A stretch of 64,000 nt of DNA from Archilochus colubris (Eukaryota > Chordata > Aves > Apodiformes > Trochilidae): the NCBI GenBank assembly GCA_023079485.1, contig CM041084.1, positions 68,295,709 through 68,359,708 on the forward strand. The letters run 5' to 3'. Position numbers and translations under genes: made by a program. Below are positions 38,045 to 50,158 of this stretch, in pieces. Every line of letters starts with the position of its first letter. Positions within the stretch are counted from its first letter, which is position 1. The notes below the pieces were generated by a model. The model was not told the origin of the DNA, did not search any database, and was given only the letters and a program-made list of their open reading frames with translations.

Positions 38045-38313
38045 GGCAGCAATGTCCCTCATACAAGTCCCTCATTCCTATGCTTTCAGGGACCTTTTTT
38101 ACCAGCTACTTTGCCTTCAAAATCTGCCCTACAGCCCTCCACCTTGACAAAACTGAGCAAGAAATCCAAAACCAAAAATTAAATTATAACTTCTTTTACT
38201 CCATCTATTTAATACAGAACAGATTTTGCATTCTTGTAAGGCTGTCTAGGGAGTTACTTGGCTTGGTCTGCACCTACCAGGAGTTGCCTACTGCTTAGCT
38301 CAGACATACATAG

Positions 38314-38350
38314 GTGCACACATATATATGTACATATATGTATGTATATA
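38314..38350. repeat. Alternating TA/TG purine-pyrimidine tract
   Basis: About 37 bp of almost strictly alternating purine and pyrimidine (GTGCACACATATATATG and similar). It is a degenerate TA/CA microsatellite. Confidence 0.7.
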
Positions 38351-40925
38351 GATTTTTAGTAAAAAACTATAGGTAGATCTTATAAATATTCTATATTCTA
38401 GGCTACATATACATGCATGTATAGGTAGGTAAATCTCACACAGGAAATTTCTAGCTGCAAGAGGGAAAAAAAATAATCTAACAAAGAGATGACCCTTTTG
38501 ACCCCCAGCATACCTGCCTTTTGTAAGAGGGGTTGTTTGTTTAAGGGGATGTTTTATACAATCTTGTACCTTTGGGAGACACAATGACACACACTGCTGG
38601 CTTTCAGAAGACTAAATGGCAAAAGTGAAGTAGAGAATTTTGGGGGGAAAAAATTTTCTCTGATTGAAAGTCAGTGCTCTCTGTTCTTCACAGGTATGTT
38701 TCCAAAGGACAGGTTTTTGAAGGAGCTGGTAGGGAGGAAGAAAAAAAAAAAACCAACCTGTGTATGCAACTTTTGTGTAAACTTCCTATAAGAGCCCTGG
38801 AGTTTATGGCTGTAGGGACACACAGGAAGGTACTTGTCCACTCTCTGACCTGATTAGAGGCTTTGTTACCCCTTGGTCACTGCAAAGCAGATACTTTTAT
38901 GCTGCCAGATATGAGATACACTCATTTGACCCAACTAGGTGAACTACACCACCAGTCAAATGTTAGTAAAAAGAGACTTCATCCATCTCTCCAAGGAAAA
39001 GCTGCCATGCAACTTCAGATTCCTGTCCGATTTGTCCCACAGTAGATCATCTATCACCTTTCAAGGAACCATTTGTAAAAGAAAGATCACCAACCCCGCT
39101 ACCTGCCCCAGTTAGGCAAACATACTGGAAGTCTTTTTATCCAACAGCAGCAATTAAGGAAAAGATTTCCCAGGCAGTCCCTCAGAAAATAGAAACAAGC
39201 AATTTTTCTAGAGTCTCTTGATTGCACCAAGTCTTTCTATACAATCTTAAAAATCTCACTGCAGTGAGTTTGGGTTTGTAACTTCATTACTCTCAGTGCT
39301 TTGGTGCAATCTCAAATCACTTTGCAGAAGCTAGCAAGTAACATTATTCCCCTTCAGCAGCCAAAAGTGAGGTACACAGAGTCTAGAGGTGCACTGACAA
39401 CGCAAGATAACTCAGTGCTGTGTAGCATGAATTTTCAATTTTAGTATATTCTGCCTTTTGGGGATGATAAACTTTATGAGTAGCCTTTGCACGAAAATCT
39501 GCAAAGCCACCACTACTCTTTTGAAGACGTGTCCTTTGACTGGTACTTCTTTTCTCAGTAGTTTCATTCAGAGATCAGGCATTTATTCATATTGAGAACA
39601 GTCAACATGTTTAAAAGCACTGTAAGAGTTTACTACGGAAGGCATAAAAAAGAAAAAGGAAGAAAAGAACACAAGAACTCTTGTCTTGCCTTGGGGTTCA
39701 TTGTTTATCCAGCCTGAATTTAACCATCCAGTATAACACTCAGCCTAGCCCAGCCTATCTCTCTAAAGACAATACTCTTTGGCATTAATGCCAGCCAGCC
39801 CGATTGCAATCATTATCCTGGATGCAGACCCAGTTTATGGAAATAGCAAATTGAATTCTACCAGAAACAGAATGAGCTAACACAAACACTATCGTGAAGC
39901 CCTGCCCTTTGTCAACACTTCACTCCTGTCTCCAGTCCTGTGTAAATGGATTTGTTATACGTGTTCCCACATAACTTCTAACTGTGCTAAAGAAATTATC
40001 ACTCCATTGCATCATACCAGCACTAAAACATCAGAAAAAAAAACCAGCCACTTGACTGCTAGAATGGGAAAGGGAGACATCAGACTCCAGGTACCACACA
40101 GAATTTGTACAGAAACCAAGACTGCAAAATTCTGGATAAGATAGAAAGTTACAGGTGACTGTGACCAACTAAGAGAAGGGAGCTGAATGGAAATGTAGCT
40201 GTTGCAGTAAAAAATTAAGGACACATTCTACGTTGAATTAACATTTTAACTTTTAAAATCAATGGAACTGCTGATCTAAAGCATTTTTGAAATCTTATTT
40301 TCCTCATATACTTGTACTACTACATTGTCCCAGAAAAAATCAGATTAAAAGAGCAGTTCTGCCATGTATGCAAGAAAGCTGGCAGACTCTATTAATTCAA
40401 TGCTGCTGAAAGAGTAAGGTGACTCAGATAAAATTGCAATGAATAAAGAAAAAGGAAACATTTGTTACATTATGGTATTTATTACTGTGCCAACGATCAT
40501 TGAAGGTTTTCTGTCAAATCTGAACAAGTGGATGTTTTTTTACCCCTAACAGCTTTGCCTCCTTTAAAAAGATAAAGTAACTATCATTAAAAGAGAAGAT
40601 TTAAGAAAGGGAATCAGAGAAAAAAAAATCCTTTTTTTTTCTTCCTTGCTGGAAAATGGAAAGTTTTAGAAAAATGCAAGTGTGGAAAATTATTTTTCTC
40701 TCCCTTGAAATCCTTTTGCCACATTTGAAAATGTGTTTTTTAAAAAAATTAAAAAACAAAACAAGCCCACAAAAACTATAACATATCTTTTTAAGCATCT
40801 CAGAAAGGAAGAAAAAAAAAAAAAACACACGAAATTCCAAAATGCTTCCCTCAACAGAAAACAAAGCCCTTTTCCCATATTGAAATAAAATTTGACACTG
40901 TTGCTTGAAGTTGTATTTTTTTTCC

Positions 40926-40943
40926 TTTTTTTTTTTTTTTTTT
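40926..40943. repeat. T18 run
   Basis: Eighteen T, preceded by TTTTTTTTCC. It is one of the T-rich stretches that create the lysine-rich minus-strand frame here. Confidence 0.9.
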
Positions 40944-41200
40944 AATAAAAACATTCCCTCATGCCTAACTACATTTCTAACACTTTGCTTTGGTGGCCTC
41001 AGTTTGCACACACTGATTCCTTCCTTCTCAACCCAAGAAGAGATCATTACATCTCTTACACCTTGCGGTGCTGTACACAAGGAGGAAGAGAGAAGGTAGG
41101 GCCACCCACAATAGCAGCTTGGAAATGCTTCTTAGATGTCTCCTCCCCAGTTGACTCCTACTTGCTGAGCTCCCATCTGCACAGCTGTCTCCCTGCTTCT

Positions 41201-41416
41201 CAGATGGAGCAAACACCAACCTGATTCTGCAACCAGACCTCCATCAGGCTGCAAGCTCACCTGCACAGATGAGATGTCTTGCAACTGGGGCTGCTTTTCT
41301 TGGTTTCTCAGATGGAGTAAACACCAACCTGATTCTGCAACCAGACCTCCATCAGGCTGCAAGCTCACCTGCACAGATGAGATGTCTTGCAACTGGGGCT
41401 GCTTTTCTTGGTTTCT
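41201..41416. repeat. 108-bp tandem duplication, two nearly identical copies
   Basis: 41201-41308 and 41309-41416 are head-to-tail copies of 108 bp. Each begins CAGATGGAG and ends GGTTTCT. I see one difference, C at 41210 against T at 41318, so identity is about 99%. The flanks diverge at once on both sides. Because 108 is a multiple of three, each open frame across it repeats a 36-residue unit. That explains the 109-codon minus-strand frame 41132-41461, and it is not evidence of coding. The duplication must be recent or maintained by exchange. Confidence 0.93.
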
Positions 41417-42635
41417 GTTGGGCTGCATGTTGGTACCACCTGCCTTTGAAATCAGGAGCACTGACTAAGCCTTGTGGTGGTACTCACCAGGTGGAAGAGA
41501 CCTGGAGACCAGAGCAGAGTGACAAGGCAACCGGTGCATCCCAGGAAGATCACAGCTCTTGGTCTATGCGCTGACCACTGCTCTGTACTTTCCCCTTCCT
41601 TTTCTTTTCCCTAATTTGTCTAGAGGCCCAATTCAAAGGCCTTAGAAATCTGATCTAATCCTGCCCACATCTGCCCAAATTCACAGTAACACCTATTTGC
41701 CATGAGTGACTAACTAAGAAGTGCAGAAAGAAGTAGATCTACAACAGCTAGGAACAGCTGCTGGAGAACTGGAAGGAAATAAGATGGTGCCTTTTAAACT
41801 GGCATGCCTCCAAAGGGCAATGACTGAGCTTTACTCTTTCAGTTATTCCCATAAAAAAAATATAAAATATCAGAAATGTTTATTCAACAGTGAATAAAAT
41901 GCTTGAATCAGATAGGCTTTATCTGATAGTAAGGTAATGACTGACTACCAAATCACATAGCTGCAAAACATTTTTCATGGATGTGGTAATGCACCCTTAC
42001 CTGAAAACCTCTGATTAAACAACAGGGAGGTGGGGGGGACCACAGATAAGAAAAGAGAAGTCACGTAACATAGCTATATCAGCAACACAGAGCAAGTCTC
42101 TCCGAGGTAGAGGAAAAAAAACCTTTGGGCATCCACCTACAAACAGAGTTCTGCCTCTGCTGTGCTCTGTGGTCCTCTTGCCTTTCAATTAACTGCCTCC
42201 TTTATGCAACTCACATGGAGAGCTGGGTACAGACATATCTGCATTTTATTTCTGTGGCTCCTATTGCAGGCAAAGACAGCTCCAGCAAGAATTCTATTAT
42301 CTACATAGAATTCATATATAATAGATCTATTTGCTGCCTAATATAACTAGTATTGTGTGATTTATCTAGAAGTTTTAGTTTAGGTCCCAGAAAAGGGAAA
42401 AAAAATTCAAGCCACAAAGTTCTCAGAGGGCATTTGTAGAAAATTGAGAGACAGTTACAGAGCAGTAAAGTTTACAAGAAGCAATTTAGTTTGTATAAAT
42501 CCAATATACACTAAGTTGCTGGCAATTTTTAATCCCATTGTATTGCAACTGCTTTAATGCTCCGTGGAAGTAGCAATTTCATTGCAAGCCATTAATCTTC
42601 AAACATTTTTAGAAGCTCATACAAGTAAGACTGGA

Positions 42636-42785
42636 AAGCCACAGCATTGGAGCACAAGATGAAATAGACCCCAAAAGGTCATCAAGGCAGGATCAACAGT
42701 TTCAAAGCCACCCCTGGCAGATGTTCGTCTAAACTGTTTGTTAGAAGCTGTGGTGATGAAGGGACAAACGCAGCAAATTACTGTC
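42636..42785 (-). mobile_element. Ancient CR1 LINE fragment
   Basis: The plus strand reads TAGACCCCAAAAGGTCATCA, then GGCAGGATCAACAG, CCTGGCAGATGTTCGTCTAA and CTGTTTGTTAGAAG...GTGATGAAGG. This is the reverse complement of an old CR1 3'-region consensus (block order: GGTCATC, GGCAGGATCA, GCAGATGTTTGTCTAA, TGATGGGGA). The terminal ATCATAGAAT-like repeat is no longer recognisable. It is strongly diverged, hence old. Confidence 0.6.
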
Positions 42786-43169
42786 AGAGACTAAAGACTT
42801 CAAGCAGAGAAATATTCCCCAAACATACTTCCCACACACGGGTAAATTTCCCTATTAACCTCAGTATAAACATACTTAAGGAATGGAAGATAATTGGTAT
42901 ATTAGCCACCAAACTCTATGAACACCATGAGATGAGTAAACTATACCTTACTGGGAATAGCATAACTCCTTACAATTTATCTACTTCTCTCCTAGATGCT
43001 GCCTATCACAGTAGTTGAATAAGACATTACATAAGTGTCAGACGGAAGCCTGGAAGCCTGAGGTGCAGGCTCTTGGCAGAAGAGGGCATTTCCAGAAGGA
43101 ATAAAATCTTAATAAGAGCCCCCAGATCCTTGAGACATTCTTGGCACCTTCTATTGCCAAAATTTCACC

Positions 43170-43200
43170 ATGTCAGTGCTTTCACGGATGTCAGTGCTTT
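43170..43200. repeat. 18-bp partial tandem microduplication
   Basis: ATGTCAGTGCTTTCACGG is followed directly by its first 13 bases. Confidence 0.75.
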
Positions 43201-45117
43201 TTAAATGGTTTCCCTTTGCTCCAAACCAATATTCCACAACATCTACAGACAAGATAAGGATCAGTCACATGAGAGGACTAAGCTGACAATTCAGTAATCC
43301 AAGAGTGAACCTAAGAAATTCAAAAAACTACTGCTCCCACAGGTCTGTGGCACTTTTACTGCGACTAGCTTCCTCTCATCTTAAAGCACTTATATGTCCC
43401 ACACAGGTTACTTTGCTCTCAAACAATGCAGTTAGGTAAATCTTTAATACTGCTTTTGAAGATAAACAGATCTGTAAAGTCACTCACTTAAAGGCAATAG
43501 CTCTTTCAAGATAAAGCATTTATATTCAGCATCACATGCTGAAGACCTCTGGAGCACCTTTAATGCCTATCACTCCTCACAATGCATTATGATATTCACA
43601 CAAAGGTTGCTGCCCCCCAACAGTGGTTACAGGTGAGATACAGTACTACTGGATGCAGAAGACCAGCTAAACATCCAGCTCAAGGTTACCTTGGTTTATG
43701 CCTTTGTTTTAGCCCTGCCATACCACACCTGTGTTTCTACATCCGTGATGGATGTAGAGGTGGCTCTTCAGGAAGTCCACTCTGCCTTAATTGCTTAGTC
43801 CTTTGCATCCTAGTGGACCTTGTGTTCCCAAGAAAGGGCAGGGATGCTCTGGGTGTGCATCTCATATTGTATCAGGGAACAGAGGCAAAAAAGCCCTACA
43901 GCCCACAATTTAGGTCCCCAAAATGGGGCTCCAATCTGCAGAGCTGCAGAGGCTGATACAGCTTCCCTGTGACCTTCTGCTTCAGGGCTTGTCCTGAGAA
44001 GGGCATTGCAGTGACCCAGAGTCTGGTCTCAGTGACACATGTGGGTCTGATTTTCCCACTTGCAGATTATTTCCACCCAATTAATAGTGAACGTGAATAT
44101 TGTCCCCATCATCTTCACCACCAGCATCCTAATCCACCTCAGGCTCAGCAAGGTGAAGCCATGGAGAAGGATTCTATTTTGCTGTTCAAAGAACTGATCT
44201 GAAGAGAAGCTGGATACTGTTACAGCTACGCATTGCACAAATACCAGTTTCACTGCAAAATACAACTCATGTTACAAAAATATATTAGCTGTATTGCAGT
44301 TATATAACAGCAAGGAAAATGAAGAATGACCCTAGCAAGAAAAATATGAATCAGCTTGCCCTATTAAATAAGTAACCTTAAAAGAAACTATAGCAGCCTA
44401 CAGATTCCTTTTAGTCAGCCAAGAATTGCTCATCAAAACACAAGTAACTGACATTTGAATCAGAAATTTCACTAATAAAAATATTTTAATAATGAGATTT
44501 AAAGAGGCTGAAGACATTTCTGTGATTTTAATAAGAAAAAGAAAAAAAAAGAACACTTGAGATTTGAGAAAGAAACTCTCAGCAATTAACTTACCCTCTG
44601 CTTAACAGAAAGATTTCTTTTCTGGAAGTACATTGTGTTCTCATCCCCAACTGGTTCCACACACTGCTCCAAATGCTAAATATCTATAGAACAGCTCCAG
44701 CTTTGAACTATGCTAATGACCAGACTTCAAGCAATTCAAGCAATTTTCTCTGGGTATGAAAACAACTTCAGTCTTGGACTGAGTTATCATAAGAAGACAT
44801 TTTGTACGCAAAAAAAAGAAAAAAAAAAGATTGTTTTATTTGCTATCTGGAACATTTCAATGGAGATCTAGGGGATTTTGATAAAAATTGTTTTGGCAAA
44901 ACCTATGTGGCTCATGGAAGTCTTACTTTTCTTTTCTAGCTGGCCTTAGATCCCAAACATTTTCAGTAAATTGAAGTACAGCTGTTCTTTGATGCTGTGA
45001 GGACTGACTTCCTCCTTTGTATGCTCACCTGACAAAGTACCCAATAAAAAGAAAACACGCTTACAAGGGACTCAGAAAAATTTGGGTAAACCAGGGATTA
45101 CAGCACACAAGATTCAT

Positions 45118-45159
45118 CTGCCTCAGTGACACTGCCTCAGTGACACTGCCTCAGTGACA
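45118..45159. repeat. 3 x 14-bp perfect tandem repeat
   Basis: The unit CTGCCTCAGTGACA occurs three times without mismatch. It is a small minisatellite and probably length-polymorphic. Confidence 0.92.
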
Positions 45160-48100
45160 GCATAATATGTTTTAGAGATATGCTAAATCTAATCTCACAA
45201 GAAGAGAAGGAAATGCAATGCTCTGCATTGTTAAAATTCTTGATTTTTTGAAATGGACACCAAATGCCTAAAGAAAAGAAGTACAGTGATACATTCTGGA
45301 TTCTCCATGCTAACACCATCAGGTTTCAATACCACAATGACTCCGTTTCTTGGGTAGCTTCTCAGGCAATAATGTTTCCTTATTGCATGTGGATTATTGT
45401 AACACTTCTAGCATAAACTCAGAAGGGGGAAAAATGTGTTCCACAAGGCTTGGTTCCACTCCAAAGCAGAGAGGAAGAAAAATGTCCACTGGCCTACTTG
45501 AGTATTGAAATAGGCCCTTAGCAACTGGAGCCAACGTGACCTGGAGTTTGTCAGTGCTGAACACAAGCATACAAGTTCCAGGAGGCTTACACGCTTGCTA
45601 TTCCTCCTGCACCTAGGAATAGTTTTTGGCCTGATCACCTGAACTCTTGCCATATAACTTGGCAATGGCTTCCAGGCACCAAATCTTCAGTGGCATTTTA
45701 GAAACATAGTTTTCATTTGCTTTGGCTGGGACTGAAGCTTAGACTCTTACCTGCCACATGGGTTGACAGCAGATCTCAGCTCAGCTCTCAGATGGACCTC
45801 CTAACCAACACTCCTGGTACTGAGAACTCATCCAAGTAATCAGACCAATGATTATTGCCTGGGAGAAAATTTTTTTAATATAGCAGATAAGCAGAATATT
45901 CAGATGGCTGATCTGCAAGGAAATGAAATGCAATTTCTCTAAATCAAATATTACAGCAAACCTCTTACCCACAACATTAAATAGGCTGACAAAGTATGGG
46001 CTGAAGTTAGTACCCTTTCTCTGGGTTTTTGCACAGTCAGAATATAGAGGTGACCTGCCAAACCAGAGGATGGAATTAGCAATTACAGTGTCACTTGGCT
46101 TCACTCTCTGATACGCGTGCATGAAGAAGCATGACAACAGATCCAGACGGGAAACACAAGGAAACAGTTGGTACATGGTGGGATCAGAAAGTTGTGCAAT
46201 TTAAACAGACATAGTGTCTATATTAAAGCAGGATGAGGCATGGGCATGCAGATGATCTCCAAAATTTTTCAGCAAGCAGATGCAGAACCCTGTGCTTCTT
46301 TCCCAAGTGTTCAAATATTGTCCTTAAATGCTAATGTCCTCCATGTTTTTGCATCACATTGTACACACCAAATAGTGATAGCGTCCTTCATAGCCAAGTT
46401 ACTCTTAGGCACCCTATGATATTTGACTTTTTTCAGTATTGTCAGTAACAGAGCAGATCTTGCATTGTGCCAGAAAGTATAGCTACTCAGTACTGTGGGG
46501 CAACAGCATTTCCATGGCTAGTTACATGTGTGAGATTACCAGGTAGGCAGAAACACAGGATAGATATGAAACTAACTCAAATGACAGCTAATAACTGCTC
46601 CTTCCTACTAATTCAATCCCCACAAATTACACTTTTATAGATGGCTACATGCCATTAACTCAAACCAGAGGAAAGACTGCTAACACAGTAGGATAGAATG
46701 AGGTTTTGAATTCCCAGATTTCAAACCCTTGAACAGTTAAAACACAATTGCTCAGTTCTGGAAAACAAAAGAAAACAAACAAAACAGGAATGCCTCCAAT
46801 TTCACAGTTTGATTAGAGAGTATTTGACTTTGCCAATGTATCCAATACTTATTTCAAGGTACACTTTCTGAAGCTTTCCAGAGAAGCTGGCCCATCACTA
46901 CTTGAATAAACTCTTGTGTTCTAATTTGGCATTCCACAAAGGACACAGGATAATGCACACATGTATGTAAATATGTACATAGATTTACCCTCCGTGTACA
47001 AAGATCCCACTCTCCATCCCACAGAGGGAAATGGAAGGCAAGTTGTGGTCTTGAAGGTTTTTAGCAATTATTTTCCAGTGTCTCTGTCTATTTTTAATTG
47101 TACAAAGACTATTCTACAAGTACACCTGAAGCCTGGCCATTATTTCTTTTTCATGTGTGAGGAATGTATAATCATGCAATAAAAACCCTTTTACACTGGT
47201 CTGCCCATTAGCAGGCTGTGGCTTACTCATGGCTATTCCCTGAACTGTTCAGACAGAGCATGTGAACAATTCAGTGTGACTAGCTGGTATTTGTAATTCA
47301 AGCTACATCTACAGGACATCTGGAATATTCTGCTTCTCTTCTCTGATAAATTAACTCATAGAAGTTGGCTTCTGGTGGGAATACTCATGGTTCTGCATTT
47401 GTCATCTGTGCTAAACACTCACAGCTTTCTTGAACATTCCTGCCAGTAAACACTCACTGGAGAGCTGGAACACAAAGAAAGAATTTGTTGAAAATTTCAA
47501 ATGAGCCTTTGAAATAGGGAAAGTCATTTGCTTTGTGTTTATGATTAGCACATTGAGTTCCTGACCTGGTCAGACCTTAAGGTGGTACCACAGAGTAGAT
47601 GTTAATTTGCAACAAATAATACATAAGAAAACTCGTCTAGTTTGACTCATCCAAATACCACAAGAAAGGGATGGTACTGGGGCTCTTCCTCAGGGCAACA
47701 CACCAAGAAACCAGTGCTGTGTCACTTTTATCCACATTTCCCTCTGTACCTTCAGGCCACCTACGATCCAAGTGAAGGGCCTTCCCTATAAATTTGCATG
47801 AAATCTTAGTACAAAAACATTTGCTAAGCAGAAGTTCCCCCATCCCTCAAGTAATTTCACTCCCCCTGTTCTAGCTGTCTGGTTTTCAGCTAACCAGATT
47901 CCCCAGAGAAATACAGGGAGAGATGAAGTTAAAAATGGGACTCATCTCATCTTCCTTTAACTGTTAAAAAAATATCTGGTTTACAACAGCTGCCCAGACT
48001 TCCTCTCTAGTCAATGCAAAGAGCTCCGTGATCAGATTCAATCTTTGTATTCCAGAAAGCCAGAAGTCTGCTCCTATCTCATTTCTGTAGCCCTTATCAA

Positions 48101-48290
48101 ACTTCCCAATTAGACTAAGAGGTAGCACTCACTCTATGCAACAAGAAAACCATCCCAAAATGGTGCCTGACCCAGTGAAGGGAACAAGAATATTCACTCT
48201 CCCAAGCTAGAAATGCCAAAGGAGCAATCATCTCCTCCACATGTACAACAGTTCTAAATTCCATGAAATACAGAACAGCTTTCACAGATA

Positions 48291-48318
48291 AAGAAAAAAA
48301 CCAACCAAAAAAACCCCC
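48291..48318. repeat. A-rich, C-interrupted tract
   Basis: A short A-rich block ending in a run of six C, like the other A/C tracts of the window. Confidence 0.7.
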
Positions 48319-49996
48319 CTTGAAATGTGTAGTTAGTGAGGGAGAGGAAAAAAGCCAAACAAACAAAACCAGCAACAATTTTCTGTAAGACAAAATTTCC
48401 GACAGCAAATCAGTCATCTTATGATTCCAAGCCTAAGTGTGCCTTTTATCCATCACTGCTACAGTGATAGTACTTTCAGCCTGCTTCCCTTAGAGTCCCA
48501 GGAGGAAAACAGATATTTTTGCCAAGTCTCCTGTTGCTATTTTTTATCCTGAGTGTTGGCTTTCATCATTACAGAATGGGAATTCTGCCACTGATTTCAA
48601 AGACTCCATGATCATAATTGTAACTTTAACTTTACATTAATGTACATGTGTTTAATTTAATTGCTTTCTTTAAAGATAAAAGGAAAAATGGATTTCAAAT
48701 CTCTCAACTGATTTCATTGCACATGTTCACGGTTCTGTATTTAAAAAACTTATGCAGCTTTTTCCTCCCCCCACGGGGAAACAGCACTCTAAGAACCACA
48801 CCTATCTGTGTAATGAAAGTAGCTATTAAAGATTTACATTTTCCCCATTGTAATGGAAATTTCACACAGTTCTAGTATAAAACTGATTTCTTAAGTAATA
48901 CATAATCTACTGTTTTAAGGGTAATATTTTATGCAAATATGTCTGGAAAGTAGGCTAGAGGCTTAACTAAATAAAAAACTGTTTAAAGGCCATAGCACTG
49001 CAAGTATAAGTCAGTGCAGTTCCATTAATGCAGTTGCATTCATTTACATTTCTATAATTTTTTTCAGAGCCTTAGTCATTCTGAGGCAATATGTGACAAT
49101 CTGTAGGCATTTTAAAGAAGAAAGTAATATGTTCATATTCACATTTACCTAAATTGAAAGGGGGTGACCAGATTGTGCTCATATGTGCAAAGGAGTATTC
49201 ACCTCTGAACTCAGATAATTTTGGGAATATTTCTCTCCAGAAGCCCTCTTCAGATTGGAAGAGGTTACACAGAAACATTTACTGCAACTTCTTAACATAG
49301 TTATAAACTTGGGGTTCTGTGCAGGAATAAGCATGCTCCCCACCCTGTCTAGTGGTGAGGAGAGCAAGAATCATGGAAAAATGTACCCCAGCTTCCCCTA
49401 TTAAAAAAGGATTACTCTATTATTTTATTTCTCATAGTTTGTAGCCTTTTGCAGTGAGGGAAGAAGAAAGGAGAGGCTTTCTGTTGTTTTGGGTTTTTTT
49501 AATCCTAATTCAGTAGTAAGGATTTGAAAACTGCCTAAAATGCTGCAGTGGTCTCCATGAGTTTAGCCTGTCTAATGCCTTGGTTCTAAACCCCAAGGCT
49601 AAGACATGTATGTTCTTCTTTTATTCACAACAACCCCCCCACATTTTGGTTTTCTTGTGGGGAGTATGGAAGATGGGGTTCAGTTTGGTTTTGGTGTGAA
49701 TATCTATCTTTTCTTTCCTTTATTTTTAAACTGGGCCTTCATTTTTGAAGTCAACTACAGCTAAAAATAAAGTCACAGCAGTTCCATTACTTCTGCCTTG
49801 AAGCATTCTCTTTAACTCGTTTTTAATGGATTGATCTACTGGGAAGATATGTACGTGTGAAGAACTGCTTTGTACTTTAATGAGAGCAGACGTCAAAGTT
49901 AACCTAAACCCAGGCAGAACATGTGAAGGAAGTTTGACAAAGTTCACACATCTGCCTAAATGTAAAAGGGCTTCTACACACATGCTCTTGCATATT

Positions 49997-50158
49997 AAAA
50001 ACAAACAAAAAACCAAAAATAAACTAAACAAAAACCAAAACAAAACCAAACGAGCAAAAAAAAAAAAAAAAACCCACACAAAACAACCCTCCCCCAAAAA
50101 AAATCCTCAAAACAAAATTAAAAAGCAAAAAAATGAACAAAAAGCCCCCACACAAAAC
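49997..50158. repeat. Long A-rich, C-interrupted low-complexity tract
   Basis: About 160 bp composed almost only of A with short C interruptions (AAACAAAC and AAACCAAA types) and an internal A18-like run near 50057-50071. It produces a spurious lysine/asparagine-rich plus-strand frame and a phenylalanine-rich minus-strand frame. Confidence 0.92.

Larger units (their letters stand above)
33562..41200. other. Non-coding DNA with simple repeats, no gene recognised
   Basis: About 7.6 kb. It holds a possible ancient CR1 remnant near 36.3 kb, an A-rich tract at 37991-38044, a TA/TG alternating tract at 38314-38350 and a T18 run at 40926-40943. Frames of up to 159 codons (40601-41080, minus) are produced by A/T runs and are lysine- or phenylalanine-rich artefacts. 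No exon-like sequence is recognised. Confidence 0.5.
41417..45117. other. Non-coding DNA, no gene recognised
   Basis: Apart from the old CR1 fragment at 42.64-42.79 kb and an 18-bp partial tandem pair at 43170-43200, nothing is assignable. The frame 43582-43956 (124 codons, ATG start) has no recognisable domain. Confidence 0.5.

Noticed and set aside
40601..41080. Minus-strand 159-codon frame
   Set aside because: Its length is produced by A and T homopolymers, giving lysine and phenylalanine runs.
41132..41461. Minus-strand 109-codon frame with a repeated 36-residue unit, considered as a repeat protein
   Set aside because: The repetition is a direct result of the recent 108-bp DNA duplication. 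The unit has no recognisable fold, and all frames would repeat equally.
43582..43956. Plus-strand 124-codon frame with ATG
   Set aside because: No recognisable domain, and its length is compatible with chance at this base composition.
41201..45159. CRISPR-like arrangement from the 108-bp and 14-bp repeats
   Set aside because: The repeats are directly abutting without spacers, and the genome is vertebrate.
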